Part shown: one piece after another, positions 22,242 to 32,462 of the stretch
Position numbering within the stretch: position 1 is the first letter of the stretch
How the letters are laid out: each line of letters begins with the position of its first letter
NCBI GenBank assembly: GCA_024663395.1
Contig: JANFAH010000107.1
Coordinates: forward strand, 62,001-126,000
From: Pisolithus tinctorius
Taxonomy: Eukaryota; Basidiomycota; Agaricomycetes; Boletales; Pisolithaceae
Direction: 5' to 3'
DNA: 64,000 nucleotides
Notes under the pieces: generated by a model
Told to the model about the DNA's origin: nothing
Database searches by the model: none
The model's input: the letters and a program-made list of their open reading frames with translations, nothing else
Position numbers and translations under genes: made by a program

Positions 22242-22420
22242 AGCCAAGCCCATGAGGCTCCAATGAGGACAATGCCGAGAACAAAATCTTTGTGTCTGAG
22301 CTTGAAAACCAGTGGACTTAAGACCAGTCCACCTCAGGTTTGGTTCCCCACTACAACATGTCTATTCACCAGTCCAGAACCCCCTATGACTGAGACCTTC
22401 TGCCTGACCTGACCTGGGCA

Positions 22421-22998
22421 ATGAGTGAAGAGCTGCAGGTAGGCAGCAACAACGATGACCAAGTGATCTGAGGCAAGTTGGCTGAGCATAAGAGGCACAA
22501 GGTGAAGGTGCAAGAAGATGCCTGGTTGGCTGAAGAAGCCCAGTTGGAGGTGGAGAGACAAGAGCAGGCCTGGCTCAAGGAAGAAAAGGCATGTGCAGAG
22601 GCTGAGGCACAGAGGGTAGAGGCTGCATGAAAGGCTGAAGAGGACAGAAAGGTGGCTGAGAGCTGGTGAGCAGATGCCCTGGTGGGTAGTGTGACTGGGG
22701 CCAGGTCAAATGTTGAGGTGATGAGCCCTCAGTAAGTGTTATTATGATTATTACCAGTGTCTTTTGACTAACACTCTACCAGCTGCCTTCACTGTGCCCA
22801 GACCAACATGCCCTGTCTGCACAGCACTGACAACAAGAAGAGGCACATGGTGTGCAACTGGTGCAATGAACTCAAGGAGTGCTGCTGGTGGCTGGTCAAG
22901 GGTGAGACTGGTCCAGGTGCCAGTCCAGCCATGGACAAGGGGAAGAGAAAGGCAGACATGACCTCCCCCCACACCAGCAAGAAGAAGAAGAGGTCAAG
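22421..22998 (+). pseudogene. E antisense accessory gene, coiled coil plus Zn2Cys6
   Basis: Plus-strand gene antisense to element E. Exon 1 from ATG 22421 is a charged helix (KLAEHKRHKVKVQEDAWLAEE, AEAEAQRVEAA) with TGA codons near 22468, 22628 and 22667. The intron is 22732-22782: GTAAGT donor, TTGACTAAC branch-like sequence, CTACCAG acceptor, 51 bp. Joining the exons gives six cysteines spaced C-x2-C-x6-C-x12-C-x2-C-x6-C, the canonical Zn2Cys6 pattern, followed by a Lys-rich tail (GKRKADMTSPHTSKKKKR). That splicing creates the motif supports the intron call. The 3' end is cut near 22998 by a B LTR. Role unknown; DNA binding is inferred. Confidence 0.65.
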
Positions 22999-23001
22999 GT
23001 T

Positions 23002-23712
23002 AGGTCCTTACTCACTCCACACCCTCTTCTGCTGGTCATTCGCTCACTCTGCACCAACTCTGCCCAACTTCTGTTGGTTATGAACCATCTCCACTCTGAC
23101 TGCTGTCGGACTTGTGTTGCCCTTCTACAGGACCAAGCGGACCATTCTCTGAGGAGTCATGTGACTACCTTCAGACTTCTCCCTGACAGTGCACAGTCAG
23201 GTACTCCACAGCACATGCACTGCATGGTTCAGCACCTGGACTGTTTCCTTTTCAGGGTGTTCTGTGTTACCTGTTTGTATGTCCTCCATTTACCCTTCAT
23301 TCATCATCCAGGAAGTTTTACTTGAAATTTTACAAGTCTCCATATGTCAGTTCCAATTCCAGTTACTGTACCTCTGTAACAGTATAAAAGCATGTATCAT
23401 ACTCCACTGTTCTTCAGTATGAATATCAACTTAGTTTCTACTCCTTCTGTCTCTGACCTCTGCCTGTTGGAGTTACCTCCGACTCTCTGTCTGTACTCTC
23501 CCTCTGAAATATGAGGGCTGAGATTGTGCAAGGGGGTAGTGCATGAGCTAAACCCAATGCCCTCATTCCACTCCACCTTTGTCTTGGTGAACTTTGTTCC
23601 TGCCAACACTCTGCCAGTTGGAGTTCTGTTCCTTTGTGTCAGACTTGCTTCTGAACCACTCTCTAGACCTTGTTTAGCATTGGAGTTGGTCAGAGTAGGC
23701 CCAGACTTGACA
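23002..23712 (+). repeat. Family B LTR, 5' truncated
   Basis: Matches family B in plus orientation, from the 'ttaggtccttactcactcc' block to the terminal GACTTGACA at 23712. The first ~20 bp are missing and the E accessory gene abuts directly, so the left side is a rearrangement joint. It interrupts KDZ-like sequence on the right. Confidence 0.8.
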
Positions 23713-23968
23713 GTATCCTCATACCCTGCTCAAACCTATCCTCATCTCCACAATTCTTCTTAGAAGACTGACCACTCCTCTTTTGCACTGATGCATTTGT
23801 CCTTCTCAACCCTTCAACCTCAAATTCCATAGTATCAATGTCTTCTTGTGACAGAAAAACTGAACCTGTAGGGTTTGCTGGGTCATCCTGTTGACTTCTT
23901 CTACATTTCTGGGTAAAGCAAGCATCAATGCAAACAATTGCATCAGGATCAGAGGAGCTAGGATCCAA
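23713..23968 (-). pseudogene. KDZ-type transposase fragment, N-terminal part
   Basis: The minus-strand frame starts DPSSSDPDAIVCIDACFTQK, which I recognise from the CxC-associated KDZ (Kyakuja-Dileera-Zisupton) transposase proteins of Agaricomycetes, and continues FEVEGLRR ... EDRFEQGMR before a B LTR cuts it at 23712. The catalytic RNase H-like core that would follow is absent. An intron-like gap separates it from the upstream exon at 23989-24336. Confidence 0.55.
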
Positions 23969-23988
23969 GACTATTTAGTAACATAGGA

Positions 23989-24336
23989 TTATGTATATGC
24001 ATCAAGAAACATACCTATTATTATTTTTCCAGTTGTGACTACCAAAGCATAATGGACAATGTTTTCATAGGTATTCTGAAGGCCATGCCCTTGAGCTTGA
24101 GACATCTGGAGGGTGGTGAGAGGATGATGGAACTGCAGGGAGGATGTCTGCTGGTGGGGTTGCAGCACTTTCCAGGTGTTGTTGAACATATTCATTGACT
24201 GAGATTTCCAGGATGCAATACCAGTGGTATGCATTACTAAACCTTCGACATATACCTTTCTGTAAGTATCATTAGCAAACATCATTAATAGATATGGATG
24301 GAAATAGTTAAAAGCATGCATTGACTTGATAAACAC
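23989..24336 (-). pseudogene. KDZ-associated upstream exon fragment
   Basis: A 115-codon minus-strand frame with FHPYLLMMFANDTYRKVYVEG and MHTTGIASWKSQS, ending IIIGMFLDAYT just before a short gap and the KDZ fragment. By position it is an upstream exon or the neighbouring gene of the same DNA transposon. The continuous frame in mutated DNA suggests once-selected coding sequence. Confidence 0.4.
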
Positions 24337-24545
24337 AACACAAGATCAGATCTACAGACATGTGCACCTTCATACAACCACAGTGCAATCATTCATTAGA
24401 CACAAACAACGAAGTCCCAATAGGTTAGACATACACAAAACTGTAGTCTCACAATCACAACATAAATGAAAACAGTGGATACAGATAATATAATCATTGG
24501 GACAGAATTCAGGCACAAACCTTTGTGTCTACCTTGTAGCCCATA
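24337..24545. other. No gene seen; presumed DNA transposon remnant
   Basis: AT-rich sequence continuing the KDZ region up to a solo B LTR; 25254-25667 beyond the LTR is presumably the same unit. Confidence 0.35.
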
Positions 24546-25248
24546 TGTCATAACCGTGCATTCACTCTAGGTCTTTACTCACTCCGCACCAACTCTGCCC
24601 AACTTCTGTCAGTTACGAGTCACCTCCGCTCCAACTGCTGTCAGACTTGTGTTGCTCTCCTACCAGACCAAGCAGACCGTTCTTTGAGGGGTCAGGTGAC
24701 TGTCTTCAGACTTCTCCTTGACAGCACACAATCAGGTACTCCACAGCACGAGCACTGCATGGTCCAGCGTCTGGACTGTTTCCTTTTCTGGATGTTCTAT
24801 GTTACCTGCTCATATGTCCTCTGTCTACCCTTCATTTGTCATCTAGGAAGTTTTTACTTGAAAATTTCTGGGTCTCCATATGTCAGTTCCGATTCCAGTT
24901 ACTGTACCTCTGTAACAGTATAAAAGCATGTATCATACTCTGCTGTTCTTCAGTACGAATATCAACTTAGTTCCTACTCCCTCTGATTCCGTCTTCTGCC
25001 TGTCAGAGTTATCTCTGACTCTCTGTCTGTACTCTCCCTCTGAAATACAAGGGCTGAGATCATGCAAGGGGGTAGTGCATGAGCTAAACCCGATGCCCTC
25101 ACTCCACTCTGCCTTTGTCTCAGCGGTCTTCGTGCCTGCCGACACTCCGCTAGTCAGAGTTCTGTTCTTCTGTGTCAGACTTGCTTCCGAACCCTTCTCT
25201 AGACCTTGTTAAGCGTCAGAGTTGGTCAGAGTAGGCCCAGACTTGACA
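24546..25248 (+). repeat. Family B solo LTR with intact promoter motifs
   Basis: 703 bp, TGTCATAACC...CTTGACA, perfect TSD CCATA (24541-24545, 25249-25253). TATAAAAG at 24919-24926 is 33 bp before AGTACGAATAT at 24952-24962, the unmutated complement of the C1 and D primer sites. Confidence 0.92.
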
Positions 25249-25253
25249 CCATA

Positions 25254-25667
25254 CTAGCAAGATATGCTTCAAGGGACTTGCACCATACAGAAATGTTTGG
25301 GGGCATGCACATAAAGACCTACCTGACCAGACTCAGAAGCTGTAAACTGACAGCAAGGGTTGGCCCCAGTGGTGCAGATGGAAAGTACCCCATCTGCAGG
25401 AGCTGAAGTGCTGCCAGTGCACATGGACAGACAGCAAGATCAGCCATTTGCAAACCTGGCACAAGCCATATGTCTAAGTAGAGAGGAAAACATGCAATAA
25501 AGTCTTACCATTGAAACTAACACAAAGAACCTTCAATTGTCAAGAAACACAACTATACTCTGGTTGCTCATAGTCAACGCAGTGCCAGAAGTTTCTAGAG
25601 AGCTGTTGATATGCGAGAAAGGGCTCGATAAGTGAGGGGATGGTTTCAGATGACCACTGTTGCCACT
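25254..25667. other. No gene seen; continuation of KDZ-region DNA
   Basis: Interrupted upstream by the solo B LTR. No ORF or motif that I can support. Confidence 0.35.
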
Positions 25668-26237
25668 TGTCAAGTCCGGGCCTACTCCGACCAACTCCGA
25701 TGCTTAATAAGGTCTAGAGGAGGGTCCGGAAGCAAGTCCAACACACAGGGACAGAACTCCGACTAGCAGAGTGTCGGCAGGAACGAAGACCGCCGAGACA
25801 AAGGTGGAGTGGAGTGAGGGCGTTGGGTTTAGCTCGTGTGCTACCCCCTTGCACGATCTCAGCCCTCGTATTTCAGAGGAAGAGTACAGACGGAGAGTCG
25901 GAGATAACTCCGACAGGTAGAAGACGGAATCAGAGGGAGTAGGAACTAAGTTGATATTCGTACTGAGGAACAGTGGAGTACAGTACATGTTTTTATACTG
26001 CTACGGAGGTACAGTAACCGGAATCGGAACTGACATACGGAGACTCATAAGTTTTCAAGTAAAATTTCCTGGACGATGAATGAAGGGTAGACGGAGGACA
26101 TACGAATGGGTAACACAGAACATCCAGAAAAGGAAGCAGTCCAGGTGCTGGGCCATGCGGTGAGTGCGCTGCGGAGTACCTGACTGCGAAGGTAGTCACA
26201 TGACCCCTCAGAGAACGGACTGCTCGGTCCAGTAGCC
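25668..26237 (-). repeat. Family B LTR, truncated at a rearrangement joint
   Basis: Plus-strand reading TGTCAAGTCC... follows the B LTR for about 570 bp, stops at CCAGTAG (26237), and is directly followed by RNase H coding sequence of element I. The missing ~165 bp and lack of a terminus show a deletion or recombination joint rather than an insertion boundary. Confidence 0.8.
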
Positions 26238-28205
26238 AGCACTCAACTCACAGTGGAAACCAATGCCTTGGACTATGCCATCACTGGCATACTGTCCATT
26301 ACCAGTGAAGACAACCAACTTCACCCAGTTGCCTTTTACTCCCAGACACTGTCTGTGCCAGAACTCAACTATGACACCCACAATAAGGAGTTGCTTGCTA
26401 TCTTTGAGGCCTTCCGGGCCTGGAGACACTACTTGGAGGGTGCCCCTCTACCCATTGATGTGGTCACCAACCACAAGAACCTAGAATACTTCTCAACCTC
26501 TAAGGTACTCACATGCCAGCAAGCCCAGTGGTCTGAGTACCTGTCACAGTTCAACCTTGTCATCTGTTTCTGCCTGGGTAAGCTCAGTGCTAAGCCCAAC
26601 ACTCTCACTAGACAATGGGATGTCTACCCCAAAGAGGGGGATAGGGGCTATGCCCAGGCAAACCCCCACAACCTCTGACTGGTGTTCACACAAGAACAGC
26701 TGGTCTTGGCTCTCCATGCCACATGCTTGGAGTACCCTGTACTACATGCCAGCCTTCTAATGGATGTAGAGCAACTCCACAACGAAATACTTGCTGCACT
26801 ACCCTCAGACCCACTGTCCCAACACTGACTCACAGACACCTCTAACCCTTGGTGGTTGGTCAACAGCACCAGTCTGCTACACCTTGATAATCAGATCTAT
26901 GTACCAGATGCCAATGACCCTCAGCTCAAGGTCCTCTGGTATAAGCATGATCACCTGCTGTCAGGACACTTTGGCCAGAATCAAATGTTGGAACTAATCA
27001 GGCAAGAGTACACCTGGCCTGGCATTTGCACCTTCATCAAAGAATATGTGAGGTCCTGCACTACATGTGCAAGAGCCAAAACACCCAGACACCAACCATA
27101 TGGCACCCTGAAACAATTGCCAATACCAGAAAAGCCATGGAACTCCATCTCTATGGATTTCATTGAGCACCTACCAGCATCTGGTGATCACACTGCTATC
27201 CTGGTGGTCATGGACTGACTGTCCAAGCAGGCTATATTCATACCCACCTATGACACTATCACCTCCCCTGAGCTTGCTTGACTCTTCCTACTCCATGTCT
27301 TCTCAAAACATGGTGTCCCAGCACATGTAACCTCTGACTGAGGCTCTGAATTTGTCTCACACTTCTTCTGGTCCTTGGGTAAAGTGCTGGATATGCACCT
27401 ACACTTCACTTCTGGATACCACCCAGAAGGAGATGGCCAGACCAAATGAGCAAACCAGACCTTGGAACAGTACCTCTGGGTATATTGCAACTACCAACAG
27501 GACAACTGGGCCAAGTTGCTTCCATTGGCCAAGTTTGCCTATAACAATGCCCTGAGTGCTACCACCAGTATTTCCCCTTTCTTCACCAACAAGGGCTACC
27601 ACCCTAACCTATCAGTCTTCCCCAAAAGGGACTTATCCTCAGCACGGGCTAGGGACTACACCATGGACCTAGATGAACTACACCAGTTCCTATGAGAAGA
27701 GATGGCACTAGCCCAAGCTAGATACCAAGGTCCAGCAGATGTGAAAAGGCTACTGGTGCCCAAGATCAACCTCGGCAACCAGGTCTATGTCAAAGCCAAG
27801 TACTTCTGGACCACAAGACCATCACAGAAACTCACAGACAAGAACCTAGGCCCTTACTTGGTGATAGCCCAGCCTGGCACCCACTCATTCACCCTTCACC
27901 TCCTGGACTCCATGTGTCACAGTTAGAACTGGCACACCCCAACACCATCCCAAACTGAACCCAGCCACCACCACCTCCAGTTGAGGTGGACAGTGAACCA
28001 GAGTATGAGATTGCTGAGATCCTCAACTCAAAGTTGGACCAATGATGGAGGTGTAAGCTACAGTACCTGGTATGCTGGGCTGGCTACAAGGGCACCAATG
28101 AAGAAACATCTTGGCTACTGGACACTGAGCTGGGCAACGCCGAGGATCTTCTTGCTGTGTTCCATGCCAGTTATCCCAGTAAACCCAGACCGATCCCTAG
28201 CTAAA
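26238..28205 (+). pseudogene. pol: Element I gypsy pol: RNase H, integrase, chromodomain
   Basis: Plus-strand chromovirus pol lacking protease and RT. Starts inside RNase H (ETNALDYAITGIL, catalytic Asp to Asn), then [19 protein letters not shown], integrase finger (HDHLLSGHF ... CTTCARAK), core MDFIEHLPA and EGDGQT, and a degraded chromodomain (LQYLVCWAGY region) ending near 28203. Many stops, mostly TGA at positions where D has Arg (for example 27217 region VMD*LSK and 27340 region TSD*GSEF). Closest in the window to C and D, but with more diverged linkers. Confidence 0.85.
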
Positions 28206-28375
28206 CATCCCTCTAACCTTCTTTTCCTTTTCTTGTTTTTACTTTCCCTTACTATACTGAGATGATTGATGCATTGAAAGATATGTATACAGTGTGTACA
28301 TTGGCATTTGGTGAACCAGTGTGCTCACTTGGAGTCCCCCTTGAACACTTCCCCCTCACTCATCTGGAGTTCTCA
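28206..28375. other. Spacer between convergent pol and accessory gene of element I
   Basis: T-rich at 28215-28260, like the equivalent spacers of C1 and C2. No gene seen. Confidence 0.4.
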
Positions 28376-29425
28376 TTCCTCCCCACTCTCCAACCCAGAC
28401 CACTGACCCTTCATGCACACATCCTTGGGCCAGCACATGATCCCCTCATCCAGCTCCACCCCCACTCCCTCATGATCTGATTGGAGGCTTTCGAGCTCCA
28501 GGTCTGCCACATCCGAGTGCAGCTCCTTGCTGGACTTGGATGCCAGGGGGGTCAGGCACAAGATGAACTTGAACTCACCCAGTAGATCACCCAGCTGACT
28601 GTTGAATCAGCACTGGGTCTCCCTCCTGGCTCACATTTCCGTGGTCTGATGGTCCATGGCAGCTGTGATCAGCTTGAAACCCTTGGTCACCACCACAACC
28701 AAAGGGTTGGAGGAGATGGTAGTGGGCACTACCACTCCCGAGGGGCCAGCTTCTGACTCACCAGGCACCCTGGACCCAGTTCAAATGACTTTCCTCTTCT
28801 CCCCAGCCCTTGGTGATGTAGTGTCCTCCAGTGCTCTCTTCTTCCCAGCCTTTGCCCCAACCTCTTCACTCTCAAGCTCCACCCCTTCAGGCAACTCACA
28901 CCAGACCTTCATGTCAGTACATCTGTTGCATGTCCTCTTCTTGCATTTGCTCTGCTGTGTGTGACTGAAGGTGCAAGGCACCTGCCCCTTCTTGCACTGT
29001 CAACATGATATGGTGTTTGCAACACTGGTGCTCATTGCCTGTGCCTTGCCCTTCAGTTCCCCCATCTTCTGTTGCACCTGGGTTTCCCACTCCCAGCACT
29101 CAGCCTCCATTTGCTCCTGCTCATGCCTCTCAGCCTCCAGCCACTCCTGCTCACATCTCTCAGCCTCCAATTGCTGCTGCTCTCGATGCTCAGCCTCCAA
29201 TCACTCCCTTTCATGCTGTTCTGCCTCTAGATGCTCTCTCTCGAGCCTCTCTGCCTCCAGCCAGGTGGCCTCTTCTCTCAACACCTTACGCCATTTGTGC
29301 TTGGCCATCTTTGCCCAAATGTTGGCCTCCTCATTGTCACTAATGATCTGGAGTTTGGGTGTGGTGGCCCTCTGGAAGCTGGCTGGGTTGCTGGTTACAT
29401 GCAGAGTGGGTTGATGAGTAGACAT
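28373..29425 (-). pseudogene. I antisense accessory gene, coiled coil plus Zn2Cys6
   Basis: Minus-strand gene antisense to element I. Exon 1 (from about 29425, MSTHQPTLHVTSN) runs into a long helix with periodic LEAER/EQE units (WLEAERLEREHLEAEQ, EQEQMEAE). After an acceptor-like GTTGACAG (about 28996), exon 2 gives C-x6-C-x14-C-x2-C-x6-C (CKKGQVPC ... CNRCTDMKVWC); the first Cys pair would come from exon 1. It continues with a Lys-rich patch (KAGKKRALEDTTSP) and an acidic C-terminus ending near 28373. Several stops. Same design and place as in C1, C2 and E. Confidence 0.6.
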
Positions 29426-29552
29426 GGTGAAAAGTTCAGGAGAGAAACAGGCCTTGCAGGGAACTTGCTTTTTGACCCCAGGGAACATGTGTTCTATCGG
29501 CATGGCAACTGCCAACCTCATGCACCTTAGGGCAGGTCTCAAGGGCTCAACC

Positions 29553-29567
29553 CTAAGGGGGGGATAC
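29553..29567 (+). other. Element I polypurine tract
   Basis: CTAAGGGGGGGATAC immediately before TGTCACATAC; same layout as D (40881-40895). Confidence 0.75.
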
Positions 29568-29908
29568 TGTCACATACTGAGAGGCTCATACCTCAGGACT
29601 ATGGTGTCAACACTGAGTGAACACTGAATGCTGAGTATACCCTTCCTTTTTACTATACTTTTCTAGTTAGCTCTTGTACTGCCCCTGCGTGTGCCGAGGC
29701 AGTGTCTGTCACCAGCTTTCCAACCTCTGCCTTCTCGCTTGACTTTTAGTTAGTTCCTAGCATCGCTATTTAGTCCCTCACCAGTAACCCCAGCCTTTGG
29801 GTTGCCAGTCTTTGGTATATATACACTATGTACATTTTACTTAGCTTCTCAGTCTGAATATCAAACTAGTTCACCCTCTGCTCCTAGCTTAAGCCTGAGA
29901 CAACTCTC
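29568..29908 (+). repeat. Element I 3' LTR, cut by an E LTR
   Basis: Begins TGTCACATACTG after the polypurine tract. Contains GTATATATACAC (about 29815) and, about 35 bp on, CAGTCTGAATATCAAA, the start-motif equivalent. The E LTR at 29909 interrupts it, so its true end is not seen. Confidence 0.7.
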
Positions 29909-30114
29909 TGTCAAGTTTGTGGAGTCCAGGTTGAGGCTGGACCGGAAACTGAAGTGGGCATGAGGCCAAGGGGTCGGGATCAAGAGGGGAGTCAAGGATA
30001 CAGATGGTTGGACTGTTTGGACTTAGCGACTGAGATGGCAGTGCTAGTCCCTTGTGTGGGTCTCAGTCCAAGTATCTATGAGTTTATATACTAGGAGTAA
30101 CTATAGTATGGAGA
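29909..30114 (-). repeat. Family E LTR fragment
   Basis: TGTCAAGTTTGTGG onward matches 82-300 and 21642-21850. It is broken at 30114 by the C2 3' LTR; the rest of E would lie beyond the lost 5' end of C2. Confidence 0.7.
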
Positions 30115-30849
30115 TGTCAAGTCTGGGCCTACTCCAACCAACTCCGACACTAAACAAGGTCTAGAGTGTGGTTCGGAAGCAAGTCTGACATGAAAGAACA
30201 GAACTCTGACTGGTGGAGTGGTGGCAGGAATGAAATCTGCTGAAGCAAAGGCAGAGCAGAGAGAGGGCATTGGGTTTAGCTCATGTGCTATCCCCTTGCA
30301 TGATCTCAGCCCTCATATTTCAGAGGGAGAGTACAAACAGAGAGTCAGAGGTAACTCCAACAAACAGAGGATGGAGACAGAAGGAGTAGGAACTAAGTTG
30401 ATATTCGTACTGAGGAATGGCAGAGTATGATACATGCTTTTATACTACTACAGAGGTACAGTAACCAGAATCAGAACTGACATACAGAGACTCAGAAACT
30501 TTCAAGTAAAAACTTCCTAGACAACGAATGAAGGGTAGACAGAGGACATATGAATGGGTAACATAGAACATCCAGAAAAGGAAACAGTCCAGGCACTGGA
30601 TCATGCAGTGCATGTGCTGTGGAGTACCTGACTGTGTGCTGTCAGGGAAAAGTCCAAAGGTAGTCACATGACCCCTCAGAGAATGGTCTGCTTGGTCTGG
30701 TAGGAGAGCAACACAAGTCTGACAGCAGTCAGAGCAGAGATGGTTTGTAACCAACAGGAGTTGGGCAGAGTTGGTGCAGAGTGAGTGAATGACCAGCAGA
30801 AGATGGTGTGGAGTAAGTAGGGACCTAGAATGAATGCATGGTTATGACA
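30115..30849 (-). repeat. C2 3' LTR (family B)
   Basis: 735 bp, TGTCAAG...TTATGACA, followed by the polypurine tract at 30850-30876. In minus sense it retains AGTACGAATAT (plus-strand 'atattcgtact' near 30402). Confidence 0.9.
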
Positions 30850-31042
30850 GTGCCCCCCCCTTAGGGCCTGAACCCCTGAAGGCCACATGTATGGGACAGG
30901 ATCAACACAAGTTGATCATTTGAAATTACTTTGATGCCTCAAGGATAATGGCTTTAGCCACGGCAGAGCTCTGTCAGAGTTCGAAGTACTGCTTAAAAAC
31001 ATGTGTTAGGGTACTGAACCTTTGTCCTTTCCTCCCATCATC

Positions 31043-32263
31043 ATGCCTTCCCAGTGCCAGAGCAAGACCCCCCAACCAACCCCTGGCCACATCTGTGACT
31101 ACTCCCAAGTAGCAGATGAAGAGCTGGTCATCCTGACTGATGACTCCACTGACACTGAGTGAGAGAAGTTCATGGAGAAGGTGCACCGACGAGAGGAGGT
31201 TGAGCAGAGGGAGAGAGAGCATGAGGCAGAGTTCAAGGCCAAGTGTGAGGAGGCCAAGAGGCAGAAGGTGGAGGAGGAGAGACTGGAGGTGGAGCAGAGG
31301 AAGAGAGCAGAGGAGGAAGAGGAGGTTTGAAGGAAGAAGGCAGCAGAGGAGGCGGGAGGGCAGAGGCAGAGGGCTTCTGAGGAGAGGGCTCAGGCCAGGC
31401 AGGATGAGGCTGCACAAAGGTGAGTGGCAGAGTACTGTGAGTCAGGCAGAGCTGACTCTCAGTTTTATTTTCTTAGACTATGTGGTGCAGTGTATGATGT
31501 CAACACCACCCAGAGGGTCCCTGGGACCTCTGTGGTGGTCACTGCTACCAAGTGGCCCCCCTGCACTCACTGTGTAGCGAGCCTGACTGTGGGGCAGTGT
31601 GAGCCAGGACAAGGCAAGGCCAGGGCTTGTGTGCCCTGTCACAAGAAGAAAAAGGTATGTAGTTGGATGAGGGAGGATGCAGTGGTGGGGCCATTACAGA
31701 AGAGAGTGGGGACAGGGAGATCCCAAGGGGAGAAGAAGGTACCACAAGGGAAGGTGAAGGAGAGAGTGATGGAAATGGAAGAGGTGGATGATGAGCAGGA
31801 GGCCAGTGGAGAGGAAGACAAACCAGTGACCCCACTTGAGGGTCCTTCTGGTGCAAGAGTCCACATGTGGTGGGTGGAGTGGGAGCGGGAGTGGCAGCTG
31901 CAGGCCATGGAGAAGCAGGCTGAAGTGCATGAGACCACTGTGCTGGCCTTTGAGAGGATGGCAGAGGCAGTGGAGCAGATGGCAGTGGCTGCAGAGTGGA
32001 CAGCTGATGAGTGGGCACTGTACCACACCTGGGCAGAGTGGGTGGAGATGAGGAGGAGGGAGGATGCATGAGAGACCAGGATGGCTGAGCTCAAGCACAC
32101 AGGCAGCAGTTGGAAGAGGCCTCAGTTGGAGGCAGTGGAGAAACAGCAAGAGGAGGCAGATGAAGGTGTGGAGGGGGATAATGAGGAAGAGGGAGAAGTC
32201 AGAGGAGAGCAGGATGGTGGAGAAGAACAGGAGGGTGGCAGAGAAACAGCAATAGAAGAGTAG
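31043..32263 (+). pseudogene. C2 antisense accessory gene, coiled coil plus Zn2Cys6-like
   Basis: Plus-strand counterpart of 3292-4513. Exon 1 from ATG 31043 (MPSQCQSKTPQPTPG) has an acidic stretch and a helix (QKVEEERLEVEQRKRAEEEEE) with TGA near 31160 and 31328. A GTGAGT donor at about 31420 and TTTCTTAG acceptor at about 31477 bound the intron. Exon 2 has C-x2-C-x8-C-x9-C-x2-C-x6-C (CTHC ... ACVPCHKKKKVC) and an acidic helical C-terminus (TAG at 32261). Exon 2 is open from the acceptor to a stop near 32070, where C1 reads on, then resumes in frame. At one site C1 has TGA and C2 has CAA, the two products of CGA deaminated on opposite strands. Confidence 0.7.
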
Positions 32264-32462
32264 AGTAGTTTTCTTTTCTTTTTCTTTTTCTTTTTTTTTT
32301 GTCTTTAGTTTGTATATTTTTTGTACTACTACAAGATAGACTTGTGATTTTGTTTGTGACTCTGAGAAGTGAAATGGATAAGTGGAGAAAATTCTAAAGT
32401 ACTTAAGGTAGTTCGGTAAGAGGTGGAGTTGGCCTGCAGAGGAGGATTATGTAGGCAGAATA

